Below, in pieces: positions 1 to 6,336 of a stretch of DNA of 8,899 nt (the stretch's first letter is position 1; each line of letters opens with the position of its first letter). The DNA lies in assembly GCA_002794515.1 (NCBI GenBank), contig PGTJ01000084.1, positions 1 to 8,899 of the forward strand. Reading direction: 5' to 3'. The notes under the pieces are model-generated. The model was given only the letters and a program-made list of their open reading frames with translations. It did not search any database and was not told the origin of the DNA. This DNA is from Phototrophicales bacterium (GTDB taxonomy: Bacteria > Chloroflexota > Anaerolineae > Aggregatilineales > Phototrophicaceae). A program made the translations under genes and the position numbers.

Positions 1-54
1 ATAGAGCGTTGCCCTCCGGAGGCAGAAGCCCAAGTTCGAGTCTTGGTGGGGGCA
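1..54 (+). tRNA. tRNA-Arg (anticodon CCG), 5' end cut off by window edge
   Basis: The 3' part of a tRNA reads directly. GAGC (4-7) is the 3' side of the D stem. The anticodon stem is TTGCC (9-13) with GGCAG (21-25), around the seven-base loop CTCCGGA (14-20), so the anticodon is CCG at 16-18 and the codon read is CGG (Arg). A four-base variable region (26-29) is followed by the T stem CCAAG/CTTGG (30-34, 42-46) with loop TTCGAGT. The acceptor 3' strand is TGGGGGC (47-53) with discriminator A54. CCA is not encoded. The acceptor 5' strand and D loop lie before the window, so they cannot be checked. A terminator follows at once, so this is probably the last or only gene of its transcript. Confidence 0.93.
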
Positions 55-61
55 AAAAATC

Positions 62-83
62 AGCGCCGTGAGGCGCTTTTTTT
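62..83 (+). terminator. Intrinsic (rho-independent) terminator of the tRNA-Arg gene
   Basis: A perfect 6-bp GC-rich stem, AGCGCC (62-67) with GGCGCT (72-77), closes a GTGA tetraloop and runs straight into a T-tract (77-83). It starts eight bases after the tRNA, with an A-run before it. This is the clearest terminator in the window. Confidence 0.9.
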
Positions 84-110
84 GATTTATACCCCAAAAT
101 GATTTAGAAT
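82..110 (+). promoter_or_regulatory. Candidate sigma70-type promoter for the glycan operon
   Basis: TTGATT (82-87, 4/6 to the -35 consensus) and TAGAAT (105-110, 5/6 to the -10 consensus) are separated by exactly 17 bases. The -35 box overlaps the last T residues of the tRNA terminator. Transcription would be expected to start near 116-119, at or after the first possible ATG (112) of the next gene. That implies a leaderless start around 118-124 or a downstream start such as 175. The call rests on box match and spacing only. Confidence 0.5.
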
Positions 111-111
111 A

Positions 112-1278
112 ATGGCGATGATGATGCAACTAAGGACTATTATCAGAATACTCATCCGTGAATGGCGCTGGATAATGCGCGGTTTTATCGTCATCGTGTT
201 GGTATCGCAACTGGCACCACCCCGCTTGCGCGTGATGCTCGAAAACCCACCACGACAGGTCATCACCAATAAACCCAAAGTATGTGTGCATACCGATTTA
301 ATCCATGAGCCACCCGAATCGTCTATCCAGATGAGCCTGCAACTCATCCGCGAGATGGGCGCACCGACCATCGTTGAGTTTTTTCCGTGGGCATACATTG
401 AACGCACACCCGATGTATACGATTGGGGACAACCCGACCTCATCGTCAAACATGCCGAAAATCAGGGGATAAAAATCATCGCCCGTATGGGATTCGTGCC
501 AGAATGGGCGCGTCCAAAAGATACCACCTTCAATTATATCGATGCCGATGGATTGCCCCACTTTGCCGAATTTCTCGCCGATTTTGCGACACGTTACGCG
601 GGACGGATTGACCACCTCATCATTTGGAATGAGCCAAATTTGGCATTTGAGTGGGGGTTCTTGCCCACCGACCCCCAGCGTTATGTGGACATGCTCCAAA
701 CGGTTTATGAACCACTACACAAGGCAAATCCAAATATCACCGTTTTGGCGGGCGCGCTCGCGCCTACCCTCGAACCCGAAGGCAGTCCAAACGGGCTAGA
801 CGATTTGCTCTACCTGCAACGCCTGTATGAATTGGGCGCGAAAGATTATTTCGATGCGCTGGCTATCCATACCTACGGCTTCACCACCCCGCCCGATGCA
901 CCGCCAGATCCGCGCCAATTGAACTTTCGGCGGGCAGAATTATTGCGCCAAATCATGGTCGACAATGGCGATGAAGCCAAGCCCGTCTTCATCACCGAAA
1001 GCGGTTGGAATGATCATCCACGTTGGTCGCAAGGTGTGCGTCCATCACAACGCACGGCTTATACGCTATCGGCATTTCAGATTGTGGAAAATTGGGATTG
1101 GGCAAGAACATTGTGCTTGTGGATATTCCGACATCCCACACCGCGCAACACCCATCGGGATAATTTCACGCTGGTCACGCCGTTTTTTCAGATCAAGCCG
1201 ATTTATTACGCCATACAAGCCTATGCCCGTGGGTTCGATAATGAAAGGATATTATGGTTCAATCCGCCAGAAGGATAA
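112..1278 (+). CDS. GH-A clan glycoside hydrolase (GH39/GH5-like, cellulase superfamily), N-terminally membrane-targeted
   Basis: Predicted extracytoplasmic retaining glycosidase of the (beta/alpha)8-barrel GH-A clan; the substrate cannot be read from sequence. The two catalytic motifs are clear: IWNEPN with acid/base Glu174 and ITESGW with nucleophile Glu296, at the spacing expected for the clan. The barrel start is marked by VEFFPWAYIER and VYDW (88-105). A basic stretch (R12, R16, R19, R23) precedes a short hydrophobic segment at about 21-35. This is a signal peptide or anchor and has no lipobox. The start is uncertain: ATGs occur at 112, 118, 121, 124 and 175, none has a convincing Shine-Dalgarno, and the predicted transcript start lies near 117. 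The 175 start gives a compact signal-like N-terminus (MRGFIVIVLV). It is first in a five-gene unit and overlaps the next gene by 25 bp. With downstream glycosyltransferases, it may trim or process an envelope or exported glycan (inference). Confidence 0.85.
   Translation: MAMMMQLRTIIRILIREWRWIMRGFIVIVLVSQLAPPRLRVMLENPPRQVITNKPKVCVHTDLIHEPPESSIQMSLQLIREMGAPTIVEFFPWAYIERTPDVYDWGQPDLIVKHAENQGIKIIARMGFVPEWARPKDTTFNYIDADGLPHFAEFLADFATRYAGRIDHLIIWNEPNLAFEWGFLPTDPQRYVDMLQTVYEPLHKANPNITVLAGALAPTLEPEGSPNGLDDLLYLQRLYELGAKDYFDALAIHTYGFTTPPDAPPDPRQLNFRRAELLRQIMVDNGDEAKPVFITESGWNDHPRWSQGVRPSQRTAYTLSAFQIVENWDWARTLCLWIFRHPTPRNTHRDNFTLVTPFFQIKPIYYAIQAYARGFDNERILWFNPPEG
1243..1249 (+). promoter_or_regulatory. 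Shine-Dalgarno fixing the binding-protein start
   Basis: GAAAGGA lies four bases before ATG 1254, inside the 3' end of the hydrolase gene. It supports 1254 over the in-frame ATG at 1290, and it points to translational coupling across the 25-bp overlap. Confidence 0.6.
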
Positions 1279-2039
1279 TTATCATCGGGATGATCATCGC
1301 TGTGATAGGGGTTATCATCATCCCGCTCATCAATCCGCCTGATGTCGCGCCCGCTTTTCCGCATGGTGTGATTCGTATCGCCACCGAAGCCAGCTATCCG
1401 CCCTATTCACAAGACATCGGCGGGGAATTGGTGGGGATTGATATTCAAATTGGGCGGGCATTGGCGGAGCAGATTGGTTTGCCTGTGAAATTCGTGCCAT
1501 TGGGCATTGATGCGCTGTATGATGCGCTCAAAAATGACCATGTAGACCTGATCATTTCGGCATTGCAACCCGAAGACATCATGCGATCCGAAGTCCGTTA
1601 TACCCTGCCCTATTTTGATGACGGATTGGTGATGGTCAGCAACGCAAATATGCCGATTGATGACTGGTCACAATTGGCAGGCGGGGGAATTGCTTACGAA
1701 TTTGGCGCATATGCCGATGAAATCATACGAGCGTGGTCACGGCGGGTGCGTCCGTTTGATAAAATGCCCTACGAATTGCCCGAATATGCGTTGGATGCCG
1801 TACGATTGAACATGGCGCGTGCCGCATTGGTCGATGCGACCACACTTGGATTGTATCGGCGGGAATATCCCGACTGGGCGGTGCATGTGGTGTATATCAC
1901 CAGCAAGCCATACACAATCGCTGTGCGGATGGATCGAGAAAAATCGTTCATCACCACCAATGACGCGCTGAAAAATTTATTGGATAATGGTACGATTGCG
2001 CGGATTTTGAACGACTGGATGTTATATGATTGGGATTGA
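1254..2039 (+). CDS. Membrane-anchored family 3 solute-binding protein (amino-acid type)
   Basis: Extracytoplasmic ligand-binding protein of the SBP_bac_3 family (PF00497), normally the receptor of polar amino-acid ABC importers. Residues 8-25 form a strongly hydrophobic anchor after a basic N-terminus (RR at 6-7). No lipobox cysteine is present, so it is probably tethered by an uncleaved helix. The domain spans about 39-256: IATEASYPPYS (42-52), GIDIQIGRALAEQIGL (61-76), a DLIISAL strand (98-104), LPYFDDGLVMVS (118-129), ALVDATTLGLY (191-201) and a C-terminal helix ending NGTIARILNDWM. Arg111 and Asp194 are candidates for the residues that hold the ligand carboxylate and amino groups in this family, although Arg111 sits one position off the usual spacing. 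Length is normal. No permease or ATPase gene is next to it. It overlaps the hydrolase by 25 bp and the following glycosyltransferase by 14 bp. It could be an orphan receptor or a sensor-type binding protein. Confidence 0.85.
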   Translation: MVQSARRIIIIGMIIAVIGVIIIPLINPPDVAPAFPHGVIRIATEASYPPYSQDIGGELVGIDIQIGRALAEQIGLPVKFVPLGIDALYDALKNDHVDLIISALQPEDIMRSEVRYTLPYFDDGLVMVSNANMPIDDWSQLAGGGIAYEFGAYADEIIRAWSRRVRPFDKMPYELPEYALDAVRLNMARAALVDATTLGLYRREYPDWAVHVVYITSKPYTIAVRMDREKSFITTNDALKNLLDNGTIARILNDWMLYDWD

Positions 2040-3111
2040 TGCCCGTTTATTGGCGTATCGCACTGGTGGCATTAGCACCTATACCCGACAACTGATTTTA
2101 GCCCTCGCCGATTTAGCCCAGCCTGATGATATTCGGATATTTTATCATCGCAAACATAACGAAGCCCTATCAACACCGTTTCGATCGTATCGGCTATTCA
2201 CTCCGCCCCATCATCGGTCAGAACGAAGCACCCTGACGACAGAATTATTCGCGCATCGGCTCAACATTTGGCACAGCCCCGATTTTATCCCACCATTTGG
2301 TGGTGGCAGGCGACACATCATCACTGTGCATGATCTAACCTTTTTGCATTATCCACACCATAAAGATAAAGCCTCTGGGCGTTATTATAACGACCAAATC
2401 GGGTATGCGGTGCGTCATGCCGACCATATTTTATCGGTCAGCCACGCCACCAAACACGATTTAATGACGCTGTTGCATGTGCCAGAGGCAAAAATCACCG
2501 TGCAACCCAACGGCATAGATAGCTCATTCCGCCCCTTATCGGATGATGAAAAACAAATATGGCGCGACAAATTAAACTTGCCCAATGGTTACATCTTACA
2601 TGTCGGGACACTAGAACCACGCAAAAATATCCCTGCCCTATTGGATGCGTATCTGATGTTGAAAGATGCTCCGCCATTGGTGTTGGTCGGGCGCATGGGC
2701 TGGTTATTCGAGGAGACATTAGCGCGTATCCGTGCATTACAAGCACAAGGCAAGGCTATTATCTGGCGTGATGATATCGAAGATGTCGCCTTGCCTACCA
2801 TATATGCTAATGCCGATGTATTGGTGTTGCCCAGTTTTTACGAAGGATTCGGATTGCCCGCACTGGAAGCGATGGCGTGTGGCACACCCGTCATCGTCAG
2901 CGATAATTCATCATTGCCCGAAGTGGTCGGGGATTGTGGTTTGTTAATTAATCCACACGCACCAGAGACAATTCATCACGCACTCCAGCAAGCATTGGGC
3001 GATAGCGCATGGCGCGAATCGGTCATCGCCAAAGGCATGATACGCGCCCAAGACTTCACATGGCATCGCTCGGCAAAAATCGCTTGGTCGGTCTATCAAA
3101 ATATGCTATAG
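2026..3111 (+). CDS. Glycosyltransferase family 4 (GT-B fold)
   Basis: Cytoplasmic or membrane-associated retaining glycosyltransferase that moves a sugar from a nucleotide-sugar donor to a glycan or lipid-linked acceptor; donor and acceptor are unknown. The N-terminal acceptor lobe starts with GIDARLL and the glycine loop TGGIST (3-18) and includes VHDLTFLHYP (101-110) and SVSHATKHDL (137-146). PNGID (161-165) leads to the hinge. The donor lobe has HVGTLEPRKN (192-201), with Arg199/Lys200 as the usual phosphate-binding pair. It also has the full EX7E motif, Glu273 and Glu281, within YEGFGLPALEAMACGTPVI. At 361 residues it is a normal full-length member. ATG 2026 overlaps the binding-protein end by 14 bp. 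No strong Shine-Dalgarno is visible, so coupling to upstream translation is likely. Overall it resembles mannosyl- and rhamnosyltransferases of exopolysaccharide clusters. Confidence 0.92.
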   Translation: MIGIDARLLAYRTGGISTYTRQLILALADLAQPDDIRIFYHRKHNEALSTPFRSYRLFTPPHHRSERSTLTTELFAHRLNIWHSPDFIPPFGGGRRHIITVHDLTFLHYPHHKDKASGRYYNDQIGYAVRHADHILSVSHATKHDLMTLLHVPEAKITVQPNGIDSSFRPLSDDEKQIWRDKLNLPNGYILHVGTLEPRKNIPALLDAYLMLKDAPPLVLVGRMGWLFEETLARIRALQAQGKAIIWRDDIEDVALPTIYANADVLVLPSFYEGFGLPALEAMACGTPVIVSDNSSLPEVVGDCGLLINPHAPETIHHALQQALGDSAWRESVIAKGMIRAQDFTWHRSAKIAWSVYQNML

Positions 3112-3119
3112 TGGCACAC

Positions 3120-4325
3120 ATGGACATATTATTCATCAGCACATCATTACCGTATCCACCGAATACAGGAGGCGCAATTCGCGCTCATGGCATCATTGAA
3201 GGGCTACGGCTCGCGGGGCATCATATCACCTTATTATGCTTTCATGAGGGTGATATACCCGCCGATTTGGGCATCACCATTCACACCATCCCCATACCCC
3301 ATCGTAGCAAGTGGGATAGGCTAAAAACACTGTTATTCACACGCCAAGCCGATATATCCAAACGGTTATACAGCGATGTGTTCGCACAAAAGCTAATAGA
3401 CCTGTTATCTGGTCATCAGTACGACCTCATCCAATTTGAGGGGATAGAGGCGGGATGTTATCTGCCGATTGCCAAGCGACATCAACCATCGGCAAAACTG
3501 GTATTCGACACATTCAATGCCGAATACATGCTCCAGCGAAATATCTTCGAGATAGATCGCCAAAGCCTCAAACGATTGCCGATGGCGGTGTATTCATATC
3601 TGCAAATCGGACGGATTAAACGATACGAAAGGCATCTGTGCGCGTTGGCAGATGCGGTCATCGCCGTATCAGAAGAAGATGCGGTGCTATTACGCCCATT
3701 AGGCGATGCAAATAAAATCCATGTGATATCGAGCGGGATATGGGTAGAGGAATATGCCGAAAATACAACACCGATGGTGCTACATCATCCTGCCATTGTC
3801 TTCACGGGCAAAATGGATTATCGACCCAATGTAGATGCGATGGTCTGGTTTATCGATGAGATTTTGCCCCTCATCCAAAAAAAACGAGCAGATGTGCATC
3901 TGTATATCGTTGGTCAACAACCTCATGCCCGTTTGGAGGGGTTCAAAGCGCATCCCAACATCACGGTCACAGGCAGGGTAAATCGTGTGCTTCCCTATTT
4001 ATATGGGGCAGATGTGTATATCGCGCCACTGCGGATGGGTAGTGGAACGCGGCTCAAATTACTCGAAGCGATGGCATGTGGTTGCGCGATTATCAGCACG
4101 ACAATCGCCGCCAGTGGCTTGAATGAGGCGGTCAAATCGGCGATGGTGATCGCCGATAGTCCATCTGATATTGCTCACCACATCCTGATGTTGTTGGATA
4201 ATCGACAACAGAGGATGATGATGGGCGAATCGGCAAAAAAGCATGTGGCAACATATTACGATTGGTCGGCGATTTTGCCCCATATATTAGATGTATATGC
4301 ACGGTTGGGATTGAAGGTGGATTAA
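3120..4325 (+). CDS. Glycosyltransferase, GT4-like (GT-B fold), second of the pair
   Basis: A second nucleotide-sugar-dependent glycosyltransferase of 401 residues. The N-terminus MDILFISTSLPYPPNTGGAI with RAHGI after it is the typical first strand and glycine loop. Other landmarks are FDTFNAEY (129-136), the linker motif AVIAVSEED (179-187), FTGKMDYRPNVDAM (228-241) and LYIVG (261-265) in the donor lobe. The nucleotide-sugar site is RMGSGTRLKLLEAMACG (305-321). Glu316 corresponds to the second Glu of EX7E, but Ser308 replaces the first. This matches a recognised GT4 subgroup (PLRxGxGTRxKxLEAM) and is not a sign of inactivation. ATG 3120 is chosen over a 37-residue upstream extension (ATG 3009), which lies inside the previous gene and has no family similarity. 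GTG 3111 is a possible alternative. The gap to the previous gene is eight bases, and the gene overlaps the next start by one base (TAATG). Confidence 0.9.
   Translation: MDILFISTSLPYPPNTGGAIRAHGIIEGLRLAGHHITLLCFHEGDIPADLGITIHTIPIPHRSKWDRLKTLLFTRQADISKRLYSDVFAQKLIDLLSGHQYDLIQFEGIEAGCYLPIAKRHQPSAKLVFDTFNAEYMLQRNIFEIDRQSLKRLPMAVYSYLQIGRIKRYERHLCALADAVIAVSEEDAVLLRPLGDANKIHVISSGIWVEEYAENTTPMVLHHPAIVFTGKMDYRPNVDAMVWFIDEILPLIQKKRADVHLYIVGQQPHARLEGFKAHPNITVTGRVNRVLPYLYGADVYIAPLRMGSGTRLKLLEAMACGCAIISTTIAASGLNEAVKSAMVIADSPSDIAHHILMLLDNRQQRMMMGESAKKHVATYYDWSAILPHILDVYARLGLKVD
4313..4320 (+). promoter_or_regulatory. Shine-Dalgarno of the GT9 gene
   Basis: GAAGGTGG sits four bases before ATG 4325, within the last codons of the preceding glycosyltransferase. 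It decides the start in favour of 4325, whose ATG shares one base with the upstream TAA stop, over the in-frame ATG at 4262. Confidence 0.65.
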
Positions 4326-5533
4326 TGGATAAAGAGACCCTTGTGATACGCAACCGCGCTATGGCAGAAGCCTATCATGCCACACCACTCAAACATCGCA
4401 TCCGACATTGGTTATTGCGTGGGGTGCGGCTTGCGCCGATTTTACGGCAAAAATCGCCCGAAAAAGAACGGATTTTGCTCATCCGCCCTGATCATGTGGG
4501 TGATCTGTTGCTCACATTGCCCACCATTCATGCCCTCAAAACGGCTAGACCCGATGCCGAAATTCACGCCCTTGTGGGTGGATGGTCGGCGGGTGTGTTG
4601 GCGAATATACCCGAAATAGATACCGTTCTGACCCTCAACTTTCCCGGATTTTCGCGCAATGGCGAAGGTAAAGGCGGGTTATCGCCATATCAACTCGCGG
4701 TCAAAACGGCTCGTCAATTGCGCCATGTCGGATATACAAGCGCCGTCATTTTACGCCCAGATCATTGGTGGGGTGCATTGGTGACATTTTTGGCGGGCAT
4801 CCCAGAGCGCATTGGCTATGCCACTCGTGATGTACGCCCATTTTTAACTCATCCGATACCCCATCATCATCATCACGCCATTCTACAAAATTTACGCCTC
4901 GTAGAACGCTGGACAGGCGAAATACCCATAGAAAATATTGCCTATCACTATCCAATCGATGAAGCCGATAGACAATTCATCGATAGTTATTTAGCCGATT
5001 GTGGCATATCGCCAACAGAACGGTTATTGTGCATTCACCCTGGTGCAGGGACATGGGTCAAACGGTGGGATGAACATCACTGGGCGCATGTAGCGGATAT
5101 ATTAAGTGACCAGCTCGAATGCACCGTTGTCTTCACGGGTGGTGGTCATGAATTACCCATGATACGCAACATCATCAATCAGATGAAACACGGCGCATGT
5201 GTTATGGCGGGCAACACCGAAATTGGGCAATTGGCGGCATTATATGCGCGGGCGTTGGTGGTCATCGGACCCGATAGCGGACCGATGCACCTCGCCGCCG
5301 CCGTTAAAACACCAACGGTCAGTTTATTCGGTCCCGCCGACCCGCTCGAATTCGCCCCATGGGGTGCGCGTGACCAACATTATATCATCACCAGCGACAT
5401 CGGCTGTCGTCCGTGTCGAGTGTTGGATTGGGGCAATGATGCCCCAGAATTTCACCCATGTGTGCGCGACATCACCACAGGGCGCGTATTAGATGCCGCC
5501 CGTCGTGCTGTGCAAGCGACTAATCGGGGATGA
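4325..5533 (+). CDS. Glycosyltransferase family 9 (ADP-heptose:LPS heptosyltransferase-like)
   Basis: GT-B fold inverting transferase of the WaaF/WaaC (RfaF) family, which in Gram-negative bacteria adds heptose to the LPS core. Here the sugar and acceptor are unknown. Diagnostic motifs are ILLIRPDHVGDLLLTLPTIH (50-69, the Gly-Asp acceptor loop), the lobe-two start CIHPGAGTWVKRW (236-248), VVFTGGGHE (268-276) and the donor-site block VIGPDSGPMHLAAA (313-326) followed by TPTVSLFGP (329-337). The C-terminal Cys361, Cys364 and Cys379 follow the common C-x-x-C plus later C pattern of this family. A natural run of five histidines lies at 180-184. The first ~45 residues are a basic, helical N-terminal extension before the Rossmann fold. 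The length is 402 residues. It is the last gene of the plus-strand unit, and its final 14 bp overlap the end of the opposing ppk2 gene, so no terminator separates them. Confidence 0.92.
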   Translation: MDKETLVIRNRAMAEAYHATPLKHRIRHWLLRGVRLAPILRQKSPEKERILLIRPDHVGDLLLTLPTIHALKTARPDAEIHALVGGWSAGVLANIPEIDTVLTLNFPGFSRNGEGKGGLSPYQLAVKTARQLRHVGYTSAVILRPDHWWGALVTFLAGIPERIGYATRDVRPFLTHPIPHHHHHAILQNLRLVERWTGEIPIENIAYHYPIDEADRQFIDSYLADCGISPTERLLCIHPGAGTWVKRWDEHHWAHVADILSDQLECTVVFTGGGHELPMIRNIINQMKHGACVMAGNTEIGQLAALYARALVVIGPDSGPMHLAAAVKTPTVSLFGPADPLEFAPWGARDQHYIITSDIGCRPCRVLDWGNDAPEFHPCVRDITTGRVLDAARRAVQATNRG

Positions 5534-6323
5534 CCACCTTATCTAAGCCTTCTTCGGGTTCGGGATATTGTGGGTTCATGTCTTCGAGTGTGTGGACAAT
5601 GATTTTGGTGATGGTCAGCGTCCGATACCAACGTGTATTACTCGGTATGATGTACCATGGGGCGTAATCGGTGTTGCACAAGGTGAAGACATCTTCAAAG
5701 GCGCGCATGTAATCATCCCATTGATGACGAACGGGCAAATCGGCAATGGAAAATTTCCAGTGTTTGGTGGGGTCATCGAGCCGTTCTTGGAGTTGTTTTT
5801 TCTGTTCGGCTTTGCTGATATTTAAATAAAACTTGAGGATGCGTGTGCCACTATCCGCCAAGAGGCGCTCAAAATGGTTGATATGATCATAGCGTTTGCG
5901 CCATACTGCCTCTGGCACGAGGTTATTCACCCGAACCACCAACACATCTTCATAGTGACTGCGGTTGAACACACCAATCATCCCTTTGGCAGGCACACGC
6001 TGATGAATACGCCATAAAAAGTCGTGTGCCAATTCGATTTCTGTCGGTTTTTTGAAGCTCGACACCTGTACACCTTGTGGATTGACCCCCTCAAACACCT
6101 TGCGGATGGTGCTATCTTTGCCTGCGGCATCCATCGCCTGTAAAATAATGAGCAGGGATTGTTTATTTTCGGCATATAATCGCTCTTGTAAAGCGAATAA
6201 ACGCTTCTGCAGGTCTGATAACTGCTCTTCGGCATGTTTTTTATCGCCTTCATGATAATCGGGGTCGTAATCTGCCAAAAAGACTTGTTTGCCAATGGGG
6301 GGATGAAATAAATTTTCTGACAT
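5520..6323 (-). CDS. ppk2: Polyphosphate kinase 2, class III-like (polyphosphate:AMP/ADP phosphotransferase)
   Basis: Cytoplasmic PPK2-family enzyme that transfers phosphate from inorganic polyphosphate to nucleotides. The 267-residue one-domain protein has Walker A AMDAAGKDST (63-72), then FEGVNPQGVQVSSFKKPT (77-94) and DFLWRIHQRVP (101-111). The Walker B-like block is FNRSHYEDVLVVRV (119-132), and the lid region is QERLDDPTKHWKF (179-191). YAPWYIIPSNTRWYR (220-234) follows, and the end is YPEPEEGLDKVVIPD. From memory this resembles the Meiothermus ruber class III enzyme closely along its length; that class phosphorylates both AMP and ADP. The start at 6323 is chosen because GAGGAT lies eight bases upstream. 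The in-frame ATG at 6338 would overlap the ligA stop and place this Shine-Dalgarno inside the gene. It follows ligA by 11 bases, so the two are probably co-transcribed. Its 3' end overlaps the GT9 gene by 14 bp. Confidence 0.93.
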   Translation of the reverse strand: MSENLFHPPIGKQVFLADYDPDYHEGDKKHAEEQLSDLQKRLFALQERLYAENKQSLLIILQAMDAAGKDSTIRKVFEGVNPQGVQVSSFKKPTEIELAHDFLWRIHQRVPAKGMIGVFNRSHYEDVLVVRVNNLVPEAVWRKRYDHINHFERLLADSGTRILKFYLNISKAEQKKQLQERLDDPTKHWKFSIADLPVRHQWDDYMRAFEDVFTLCNTDYAPWYIIPSNTRWYRTLTITKIIVHTLEDMNPQYPEPEEGLDKVVIPD

Positions 6324-6330
6324 AATGTTA

Positions 6331-6336
6331 ATCCTC
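6331..6336 (-). promoter_or_regulatory. Shine-Dalgarno fixing the ppk2 start
   Basis: Read on the minus strand, GAGGAT overlaps the ligA TGA stop and lies eight bases before ATG 6323. This favours the 267-residue product (N-terminus MSENLF) over a five-residue longer form from 6338. Confidence 0.65.

Noticed and set aside
3009..3119. Upstream in-frame extension (37 residues) of the second GT4 gene
   Set aside because: It lies entirely within the preceding glycosyltransferase gene and has no family-like sequence. The conserved GT4 N-terminus begins exactly at ATG 3120.
4032..4082. Loss of the first Glu of EX7E in the second GT4 as a sign of an inactive enzyme
   Set aside because: The motif RxGSGTRLKLLEAMACG is the normal form of a GT4 subgroup, and the rest of the donor site is intact.
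4262..4324. Upstream in-frame extension (21 residues) of the GT9 gene
   Set aside because: It overlaps the coding end of the previous gene, while ATG 4325 has a good Shine-Dalgarno and a one-base stop/start overlap.
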